The notes beneath the pieces are model-generated. The model was given only the letters and a program-made list of their open reading frames with translations. It was not told the origin of the DNA and made no database searches. Positions 10,275 through 21,900 of a stretch of 64,000 nt of DNA are shown piece after piece. Numbering within the stretch: position 1 is the stretch's first letter; each line of letters opens with the position of its first letter. This DNA comes from Cristatella mucedo. Taxonomy: Eukaryota > Bryozoa > Phylactolaemata > Cristatellidae. Position numbers and translations under genes: made by a program. The stretch is taken from NCBI GenBank assembly GCA_009760855.2, contig WPIO01000024.1, positions 922,501 to 986,500 of the forward strand, given 5' to 3'.

Positions 10275-12810
10275 GTTAGTAACAGTGGGCTGTTTAAGGC
10301 AAGCTCGTTAAGCTCAATTTTGTTTTACTCTGTACGTATGCATTGCATCCCTCTAATAGCTATAGTTTGGAAACGAGTTGCTGCCTCCTTTGGCCTTGGC
10401 CTCCTTGATCTTATCAGTAGCACTGATCATCATCCCAAATCTCATGCAATGCACAATCTGGTATGATAGTTTGCTGTTGCTGTTTTTTTACCGGTTATAA
10501 TAATAATAATAATAATATTGCACTTGATAAAGCGCCCTCAGAGAACTGAATCTCTTTCTAGGCGCTTTACATTTGCTGCAAAGTGATATGCAATAGAATA
10601 GTAAGTAAAATCGTGCTTGAAAAACAAACAAAATGAATAATGTGGTTAGGGGTGACATGCACAGGGTCAGCATGCAAATGTGGTTAGTGGCAGCATGCAC
10701 AGTGTCAGCACGCATAAGCACATCAAGGACGAATCACAGGGACCCACTAAATGCTGTCCTAAATAGGTGTGTTTAAGTTTCTTTTAAATGTCCTTAACAA
10801 GTACCACGTAGTGCCGCTTGAATTTTGTATTTTCCAAAAGCATTAGCATTTGTGAGTGGATGAATGTCTTTGCAATAGCTTTAGTCTGTGGGGGTTCTTT
10901 AATGTTGTGTGTTTTTTCGTGCCAGGAAAATGCAGGTGGATAATAGCCAATTGCCAATCCGGCGTCAGTTGAGGGAGATGCAGCAAATAGGTATCGAGGC
11001 TGCTGCAGGGTCGAGATCACCTAGGACCGGCACAGGACGCGTGAAGCCTTCAGTGGCCACAGATGATGCTGTGAAACAGCCGTCAGCCAAGACTGATCGT
11101 TTTGTGACCAGCAGCAGCCTTATCGAAAGGCTGCGCCGTCTCTCCGCAGCCAGCCCCGAGGAGTATGGAAGCTATGCACCACGAGAGCATCGGCAGCCAG
11201 ACGATGGCATTGCTCCGCAACCTGAGCAAGAATTTTCAAGCAATGGGTGGGTCAGCCGGCTGTAATATTTAATGTCTCTTGACTTCATGCTACTTTCGGG
11301 TAGCCCTGTCTAATCTTCTTTTTACCATGGGCTTATTGCTTGTAGCATGCAGCGGATGGATTCACGCAAAAAACAACGTGGGAAGGCTGTGTTTGACCTT
11401 GGCGATTTCAACCAAAGAAATGATGCCACAGTTGCTTCACTAGACCACTCTCGGTCTGGGTATGTGCTTCACCCTCCTGCTGTCAACCCAGATGCATTTT
11501 CGGAAATGAATCGATCATGCTCTGCATTGTCAGGCCCATTTTGTTGTGTGATCATGCCCTTCACATGCTTATCGTTTCGCATACGTCTAGTTTGCATCAT
11601 ATTCCACTTGAATTGTCACCTCGGGGTAACCAGCAAGGGATGACTGCTTTGAGGCGACCACGAGCGATCGATCGACACCCGTCTGACGGGCAACGTGCTG
11701 CCCTCGGATTCTCAGGCAAAATGGATGCAGCCGCTTCATCTCGTCCAACCGGCAGCACTGTGGACTCGTCTTCATTCGCCTCTGATGGAAGGGCCAACTT
11801 GGCACGTGATGGCAGCGTTACAGGCAGGCTGCGAAGGCTGGCACTGGGAAGCTATGCTGACCAGAGTAAGCCTCAGATGACTTCAGCTAATGATGATCTT
11901 GGCACTCACGCTGACATTCAGGGCAATCACTTAGGGTAGGTGGATGGCTTACCCTGTCTTGCCTCCCCCACTTGCTGAGCTTTGCTTTTCTCGTTCCTGC
12001 TTTCTAATCGTTGGCTGTACATCCAGGCAGTCGGCACAGCCTGAGAGGTTGGTTGCAACAGCCGGTAGGCCTGCCACATCGAAATTGACTGCCGAGTTGA
12101 GCAGACAGTCAGTGGGCAAGAAAGCGGTGCAGCAGGCCTATGCCTCTGTGTCTGATCAAAGTGTGGTGTCGGACCTCGAGCAGCAAGAAGATGCTTTCGA
12201 CAGCACCCAACAAGAGATCGTCACCAGGGACAACACGGAGGTGGCAGACAATCCTGGCTTGCCGAGAATCAAGGCTCAGATCATAGATTGGCAGAATGAA
12301 ACAATCGACAAGGTGGTTCATCACCTGAAGACATCCGTGCTATTCCAGAATGGTAGGCTTGCCGGTGTGCGATCCTTCCCATTACTTTGCTAGTACTCTT
12401 GGTCTCACCGAAACTTACCTACCTGCCATATTTAGCTGGAGAACTGGGTCTCGGCCTGTACATGTAGGTGTGTGCATGTGATATTCTTTGAATAAATACT
12501 GTCAAAAGACTTTCTTTGTGAAGTCGAAAGCTTAATAAATTATATAACCGATGCTATTCCTTGTATCAATGAGTAAATTATCTATTTCACGTGTAAGCTT
12601 AAGCACTGCTTTTGCAAAGATTAAATATGAAGTATGCATTAATAAAAAATCACAAACCAATAGCAAGCCTCGTTGGTTGTTTTCGGATTCGTGTAAACTT
12701 AATTCCGATAAAATAGAAGCGTTTTGCAGCTATGGGCTTGTGCCGACTGAATCAGGAGGCCGAGGCAAGTGCTTATTCATTTCCGGAATGGTTGCTGTTT
12801 TGGAAATAGG

Positions 12811-12907
<97 letters not shown>

Positions 12908-15900
12908 CCTGTGCGTGTTGCTGTTTAGCACGGTGCAGTGCCGTCATGTTTGCGATGAACTATACAAAAACTGCTACCAGCAATGCCGTTCGATTCTGCA
13001 TAATTCTCTTTGGCTGTCATTCCCTAACGAACCATACTTCATTTGAGATTAGATATCCTGGAACAAAATTAGATGCCTAGCCCGAGAAGATGGCATATTG
13101 GTTGATCCATGGGTTGCTTGCCTTTTTAAATGCATAGCTGTTTGCTCTTGCTTGGTTGTTAGCTGAACATTTTCCAGTTCTGCCACTATACATTTGCTTG
13201 TGTGGTGGTTACAGACTCACAGTCAGAGGACTTGACAATCAGATGACATCCTGTTGTGTTAATGCTCTTCGATGGTGCTGAAAATAGCATTTAGATAGTG
13301 TCAGCTGTGTATCGGCTGGGCTAGAAGGATTTTGCGTTTCTCACTAACGATGGAACCCTCACCCCTCTTCTATGAAGTGTGTGTCAAAGTGTATCGACAG
13401 CTTTTTTGGCCCAATAGAAAGATGTATGTGGGCATTATGGCTGATATTGCTGTGGTGGCTATTCTAGAGTTGTTTTTATGCTTGCCACGACACAAAGATT
13501 CTGTTGTTAATAAATAGATCTTTCTATTAAAGTCTACTCTGGTTTTTATATTTTTTTCAATAGCAGTAGAACGCACCATTTGTTGTGACAAGGATATTTC
13601 TTGTGAACCTAGCGACTTTCCTGTTTTTGTAGATGACCTGCTGGCAGTCAACAAGCCCTATGGTATAGCGAGTCACGGTAAGGATTGCCTTGTCAGCATT
13701 ATGCCTAAGCTTCTGCTGCTGCCACCTATGCTGCTGCTGGCTGTATCGCCCTTGCCGGCTGCTAGCACTGCCACAGTCGCCCACCGGTTATTGATTCAAT
13801 TCAGCTGACACTTCTGTATGTGAGCTGACTTTGTAACTGCAGTGCTTTTAAGGTTCTCGAGTCTTTTTGTGCCCAAGTGCTGGTAATAGCCGTAGCTTCG
13901 TACCTATAGTCATCGTTTTTCGTGACAAAGTCGCATTGGTTGTGGCCTGTAATGTGAGTGCTTGATTTATGCATTAGCATGGTCCTTACCATGTGAGAGG
14001 CTGAGCAAGATGAATAATTTCTATTGCATTCTACCGTGCTGCTGTGTTTTTGCTGCATGCATAGAATCTCGATCCACGTTTTGCATCAGCACAGTTTTGG
14101 CTCTTCAAGAGCTGGCCCATACTTTCGTGATGTCCCGACTAAACTTCTTTAACTTGCTTCTTGCATGCCTGGTTTTAGTACAGAACTCGGCACTTGGGCA
14201 TGTATGTTGTAAACGCCATAACTGTCACACTGCACCCCTTCCTTCACACCTATTTGCAGCTGCTGCCAATCAGGTAGCATATCGGCTTCAAGCTTATGTC
14301 GATTACCTTTAGTTACCTTTATTCTCTTGCTCCGGCCTACCGATTTGAAAAATTTTCACATCAGGCCTCCTGTCGCCCACTCACTTTTCTGACTCAAAAT
14401 TTATTGGCTGTGCCCCTAACTTCAAATCCCTTGGATACCGCGTCTTCAGCTATTATGAGCCTGAAGTCTGGGACTTGCTTCCGACTGACATTGCGTCTTC
14501 TCCTGATTGGATGACTTAGAATTAGAAGCTAAAAACCTACTGGATCCTTCTCAGCATTTACTCTGCGTAATTGAGTCTCTTGCAGTGAGTTGTACCGCAC
14601 ATGGATTGAGATTCGGCTCGCTCAGGGTGCTAAGCAAAGGACAGTAATAATAATATTAGTATTATGATTAGCGAAAGAAGCCAGCCATACCTAGAAGTTC
14701 CCCTCATGCATAGCCAGTATGCAATGGCCTCCTGTTCTATGGTTTTTCCTTTTTCTTGAGCTCAGGTGGACCTGGTATCCACCATTCCATTGCTGCTTAC
14801 CTCCCACAATTGGCATCAGAGCTGAAGCATCAAGGTGATCTCCATCTCGCCCATAGGCTGGATAAGGATACGACAGGAGTTCTTCTGCTGGCAAAGTAAG
14901 CCACAAAAATATTCGTTTGTCTAATCAGCACTAACACTTCCTCATAAGTCCATCCGACCTGAGTGATTGTTATACCTGTCTCTCACAGTGTGTACCTAGT
15001 GCAATGACATTGCATGTTCGAGCCAAGCATGTTGGCCACGTGGTCTCTGTGCCTATACGATGTATCTCCCTACAAAAGGCAATCTGCTTTTCTAGGCAGA
15101 CGGGAATGAATATTTGTTGAAACTTGGGCGGTTCTCTTCCACTAATGCATCACCATCAGTACTGTAACACCACTGCAGTTGCATTAAGTCAGCTTGCGTG
15201 TCTGCTGCTTACTGCTATGCACTGTGCAGTGGGCACCCGGGTTAGTATTCAAAACGGTGTTCATTGTTTATGAAGTGCTGTTTATGAAAGGACTATTTTT
15301 GCATGCCGACTGCCCTTTCATCTCGTGCTATGTCTGTTCCGGACTCGTCGGACTGCCATGCTTGCTGGTCTTGCATTCTCGTCCGGATCAATCTGTACAA
15401 GAACCAAAATATGTATAGCAAGGTCCGGCTGCTCGATCCATATAGCTATTGTTTTGCATGCCAAATGGCTGGATCGTCGGTAGCTGCGATTACTGTGGCT
15501 TCCACATCTGACACTCAAATAAACCGAGCAGCAGTTGAGCGATCATTGCTTGGGATCATTCACATTGTGTGCTGGCAGTTGCCCTCTTTTAGGCGATTAC
15601 TTGATTAAGTCTTACTCAGCTTTGACTGGTCACGAGCTTGTACAGTGCTCCTAGGGAAGGCCTAATTGAACCAGCAGGTTCCTATTGCTTCTGCTACTGC
15701 TTGAAGCTTTGCTGTGACCTACAGCTGCCAGCTACTTGAGTGTCCAATCCAGGCACGGCAGCTGTTTGCCTGCATTCAAAGGTTAGGGAATGAGGTTAAG
15801 TTCTCAAGCTGGCTGCTAAGTGGGAGTTGAACATTTTTCTACACTCCCTTTCATCATGCTTGAGCTAATGTCAGGTCACTGATGCCCTGTTCTGTGCATC

Positions 15901-18900
15901 TGTTTCCCATCATCTCTAGTTTAGTAAATTGCCTGCCCACCACTTGGCTGTAAGTAAGCATCTCGTATATGTTGCCTTTACATGATTTTCCCAAAAAGTT
16001 TTGCAAAAACCTTTGGTCCACTTGGTCAAACCTTTAGGAGTGCATGCATGCACGGTTCACGGCACCGAGGGTAGCTGTAGTAGCAGTGGAGGACATCGCT
16101 CTGCATGTCTTGTTATTCACGTGGATGACTGAAATCACCGCATGCATGGAATCGGCCGGAAGCAGATGATCCAGAATGATCGGTGGTATCACGTGACCAC
16201 ATCATAGACAGTTCTAGACATTTCTACCGTCAGCTATCAATCCTTGTGCTTTCTGTCATTTCATCTCAACCTTTGGTAAATGACAAGCATACTGCTGGTT
16301 GGTGGCACCCATTTTTTATCGCAATGCTAATACAGCCGCCCCATATGTCTGACCAGAAACCACATCCGTATTCTTATGCAGAAAAATTAATATCCTAAAT
16401 GCTCTTGCATTGTATCACTCACTTGTAAAGTCGTGCGATCTTTAATGCACCTACAATTCCCTTTAGCAACCAAGACGATTGTAAAGAGGCACAGTCGAGC
16501 TATCGCAGTGTTAACCCTCGTCCTTACTCTTTTAGTGTTCATGGATCAGTCACGACGTTTTCTCTTTAGTCTCTAGCCGTGTACCTTCATCCTATGCAAA
16601 CACCCGCTCGTCTGGTCTTGCATAGTGTAGTGCTTTAATCTGCACCGTCATCGTTGCGTGTGCATGTGACTGTATTGCTATCGTTCGGCGTTACCTCACT
16701 GTGGCATGGCAGCTGCTGGCTGAATATGACAACCGCATAGGAGTTTGTACCCACCATCAGCAGTATCGTGGCACGTGCTGCATTTAGCTTAAAATCAACT
16801 CTTTCACACTTTACAGGACCCAGTTGGCATCAGTTGCTTTGCAGCGAATGTTTCAGCAGCGACAAGTTGTAAAGACATACTGGGCACTCACCAGGGGAGT
16901 ACCTGAGCCAAAGGAAGGCATCATAGACATACCCCTTGCCGAAGGCACCTGTGATGGACAGTACAGGGTATGTAAGCGTGTAAGCCACGTGATGGAATCG
17001 AGTCACCTGGGAATCAGGGTGCACCTGACACATGTAATATGGTTGAGTTACGATGGTCTGAGGGCGCTTTATCAAGTGCATTATTATTATTATTATTATT
17101 ATGGTGTTTGCCATGCTTTCTCTTGGCTTCTTGTGTGAATGCATGTGCTGCTGCCATATGCAGTGGAGGAGCCATTCTGGCTACGATCAAGGCTAAGGAA
17201 ATTGTGTCTTTTGTTCCACAAGTGATCGGCAGATAGGCACAGATTGAAAGAACAATGGTCTCCACAGTCGTCGCCATGGTGGCCATTTCTTACTCGACAG
17301 AAAATAAAAAATGATAATGTATTTATATTGCATTTAGAGAACTTAATCTCTTTCAAATGACTCTCTCTACACGTGCTGTAAAAGAAGCATGTCAATATCG
17401 TTGATGATTACATGCTCAGCATCAGCATGCATTAGCACACGATGATCAATTCACAAGGATACAGCAAACGCTGTGAGAAGCAAGTGCATTTTGAACATCT
17501 CTTCCAGTGCAGTCACGATCGGTGGACGTCGTGACATCAGTCGGGAGTGAGGTTAAGGCTTTGGGAGCATACGAATGAAAGGCGCGGTCTCCAAAGGATT
17601 TGCGTTTGGTTCGAGGCACAGCTACACGACTTGAGTCAGAAGAGACGTTGGTATGTGACTAGCATGATTAGGAAGTTGTTTTGATAGGTTGCATGGAGCA
17701 AGAGAATGCAGGACCTAAACGTGAGTGATAAAACCTTGAAGTCAGTCAGCTGATTTGGATTTGGAGTCACTGCTTCTGGATTTGGAGTCAGTGTTTTTTT
17801 TGAGAATGTGGTAACTATGATGCATACAACAGACTCGTCGCGCTCCCGAGTTGTGCACCAATTCCAAATGCCTTGTTGCACTGGAAAACCTGCAATGGTG
17901 ACTTACAGAGGCTGAGAAGGGACGTCACAAAGGCATTGACCAACTTGGATGGAGTACCGATGTTTAAGTAGGCCCGAATTGCATAAGTGAAAGTAATAAT
18001 AATAGTAATACATTTCAATAAGCGCCCTCAGAGAACTCTATCTCTTTCTAGGCACTTTACAATTGCTGCAAAGGAAGCACGATCAACTGTGAGTGTCATC
18101 CGAATAGAAACGAAACCCTAGATTGTGCTTGGCGATTATATGGCAAGAACAAGAGTATAATTGTAAGAAAAAAAAAAGGTTGACCAAGCCCCCAGCCTTG
18201 TGTTACAAAATTCTTTTGAGGCTTCTCGGATGACAGTTGCATACAAAAGTGTGACGTCATTGAGGTAATTCGAGCGCCTTCGAACGACACTGGCGTTTCG
18301 TGATAAGTTGTGATATGCTGAATGAACGTTCGGCCTTGGCGATCGACACTGGCAGTGTCAGAATAATTCGTACCAATTTATGCAGTAGGTCAGAGCCGGT
18401 CTTCGCTGGACCGGACTCTGCCAGCATGACTGCAAGAGCAGGAAGTGTCCCAACGGTCTTCGGTGCCGAGTCCGAATCTCTATCTCTGTTGAAGTTGGTA
18501 GGCAGCTGTCTCAGGAGGATCGTTGCTATCGTCAGCAATAGAGCCGGTGGTGCGCTGTCGTTGTGCGACCGGTGCTACTTGTTCTCTATGGAGTCACACT
18601 GACCGGGACATCCCAAAGTCGTTGGCCCTTCCGACACTGTCACCGGGTGTTAGCAAGCTGATGGGTGATGGAACGAGGTGGCATCTGGCAGTCCGACTAG
18701 ACTTGTAACCGTGCAAGCAGCTTCCCCCACCCACCCACCCATCCCCACCCCACCCCGTGCTCTGCTGGGAGACTGAAATGCAAGACTGGTGTGGTTAAAA
18801 TACACCCAGCCATAATTGGGCACCGAAGGCGGCAGCCTGTTGTGAGCCGGTTAGCAGCAGGTTAGGAGGTGGGCAAGCGTCTCACCCAGCGGCAAGCGGT

Positions 18901-21900
18901 CCTCCTGGTTTAAGTTAAAATAACCGTCGAAATCGCTGTATTGCGGACCCTATTGTGTGCCTACAATCGCTAGCGATTTTTCAGACCCTCAAGGCAATCC
19001 TCTACAGCGAAAGATGCAAGCTGCTGGTAGAGTAGCCATAGCAACAGAGCCGAGCAGTCAAAGTTAGACCTAGCTTCTTTTTAGGTGCATGTTCGGTCTC
19101 TTGCCTCTCCCAAAGGGTTGTCCCTTGCATACTTGAGCTACATGCCGAAAACTTGTGCAGTCGTTATTCAATCAGACCCAACTTTTGGTGGCCATTCTGA
19201 GGTTTATCTATTTGCTAGGAATTCTGTCTATATCTTCATCTATTTGCTAGGAAACCGTCGGCTGATAGTATTCTTGCACTTGCCTACCACCCTAGCATCC
19301 TGGTTAGTGTAGCTTTTTTGTCGGCTTACTCTCCAGTTCGTATCATTTGTCAGTGTGGTCGCTTTTAGCTCCAGTTTATTCGGTCCCAGCTGATCTTCCT
19401 GATTACATTTCCCCCTTACCGTTGCTTCAGGCACCCTAGTTAAAACCAACTGTAGCCAAATGCCGCAATCGTGGCTATCAGTGAGAACTGCTTCTTTGCA
19501 GACTGGGGGGCAGCTGCCTTCTGCCCCCTTTTTTGTTTTGCAGCTGATTATGTGTGTGAATATGTTCAGCCGAGCATGCAAGCATGCATGCGTATCTTGA
19601 GTAAAGGGTGTTCACAGAAAAGCAAGGTGCCAGCGCATGGCAAGCGGACTTGACTCGCAGACTTTTACACTGCCTCTTATGTGTGTATGTGTCTCCTCCT
19701 CTCTCCCTCCCTCCCTCTCTATCTGTCTTCATCCCTCCATATCTATTCTATGCTGAGAGCCTGTTCCATACTGTCTTCTCTCCTCACCTCCCCATCTCTT
19801 TGTCTCTCTTCTCTTGCTATATATTCATTCGTGTCTTATGTGGCATTGTAGATGAGGCTGGCACCAAACAGCTCGGGCCACATCGAAGCCGTGACAAGGT
19901 ATAAAGTCTTATCTCATCACGGATCATGTGCTCTGGTCGAAGTTGAACCCATCACCGGTAAATTGTTTACCACGTACTGTAGCTCACTTTAGTAGTCACT
20001 TTGTTGTTATGCTGACCTGCCACAGTAGCATGCGGCTTTTTTGAGTTCCATTTAACTAGTTGAATCCAAGTCTTGTCGACCTCGCATAGCTTCGATATAC
20101 ATCGCAATGCATCCCCGGATGTAAGTAACTACAATTCTAGTTTGTTGGACAGTCTTGCAATCACACTCGTGCATCTTCTGCTATTGATAGCGGCTCGCAC
20201 CACGTGATGCCCTCCACATGAGTACTTACATCCTGCCTTCAGCTCCGGGTAGTGTATCTGGGTCCTCGTGTCCCCGTGGCTTACTCAGATGCTGTGGAAA
20301 AAATTGGAAAACAGTTAGAGTTAGCCAACTGTTGGACATAGGAAGTGCAAATAGGGGTGAGACCTAGTCCACGCTTTCCCTCGACAAACCTTGTGCCGAA
20401 GTCGTCTCTGGTATTGATGATCCTGCACCACCCATTCCAAAGACAAGCTTAGCGGGTAACTGTATCAATAATGCGAGTCTTCGGGTCAGATTTCATCGTC
20501 ACTGGAAGTATACTTACCTTTATAAGAAAGCTGTAATACGACTATTCATGGCCTCCCTCCGCCACACCCGGAAAGCCTTTAGTTACCTGTCGTCCACTGA
20601 GGTATGAACTTGGCACAGGGGAGTGTCACCTGTGCTTATCCTGCTGCCAAATTTTCCTTAAGCTTGCTTACCGGCAAGTAATACCAAAAATAATAATATG
20701 TGTATTGCCCAAAGAGGGCTAAATCTCTTTCTAGATACTTCCCATGGGCCGTAAAGCATGCATTGGCAATTGGATAGTAATAGTGTGTACAATTGCAGCA
20801 AGCCTTAGCATGAAAGACGACTCACGGGACGGAGAAAATACTGCGAGAAACAGGCTGATTTTTATATATGCTTGAAATGACGTCAAGTCTCAGGATGTCG
20901 TGTCATCAGTCAATAGAATTTCTCGGCTTTGGGTTCATAGGAACTGCAGGCATGGTCTCTGAATGGTTTGAGGTTGATTGGAGGCACTGCTAATTGAGCC
21001 AAGTCTGAGAAGTGTGTGGTGTGAGAGGAGGCCTGCAGAGTAAATATTTCTTACACGAGCGCAAAGAGGAAATTTGTGAGGAAAGTTGCAGTAGTTCAGG
21101 CGGGTTTCGCACATGCATAGACTAACTTTGCTGTGATATTCTTGCCTAAGCCTGCTCAAGTACAACAGAAAGTGAATTCAGCTCCTGTCCTATTGGTCGT
21201 GTGTGGAGCTAGCCCATCGAACCGCCCACAGGCTTATGAAAATGCTTTTCAAAGCTTGACTCAACCAAATATGATGCTGTTAATGCAGAATCATTCCTGT
21301 TAATCTTGAAAAAGTTTTTCTGACAAGTTTCTCGATTAGTATGCATTAACTTGCAATTTCCTGGCCATTGTACATGCTCTTGTTCCAAAGCCACCAGCTT
21401 TTGGTGAAATCCGAGAATCACTCTTCGGTTGATTGCTTAATTAAGGATTTTCATCATTCTGTGCACGTGCTGAATGTGTCTTACAGGGGTAAAGCACCAG
21501 ATTCGTGTCCACCTATCATTTGGCTTGGAATCAACAATACTCGGGGATCACAAGTACTCTCACAAGGACAAGATGGCTCCGCAGGTAAGGGTGCATACGC
21601 CTGCCACCCCCAAAGAATGCCACTGCTTTTAGCTATAATAATAATAATAATAATTCACTTGATAAAGCGCCCTCAGAGAACTTAATCTCTCTCTGGGCGC
21701 TTTACATTTGCTGTAAAGTGAAATGCAATGGAATGGTAAGTAAAATCATGCTTGAAAAACAAACGAAATGAATAATATGGTTAGGGGTGACATGCACATG
21801 GTCAGCATGCAAATGTGGTTAGTGGCTTTGTCTGTGCATAAGGTACAATAATGGTAAACTGTAACTGTATCAATAATGCTTTAATACATTTTTATAAACT

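Noticed and set aside
9124-12393. Exons 1-5 as an independent gene with its own terminator
   Set aside because: Not excluded as an isoform, but the end of exon 5 is homologous to the segment just before NKPYG in RPUSD4 and the phase to exon 6 fits, so one gene is the better model.
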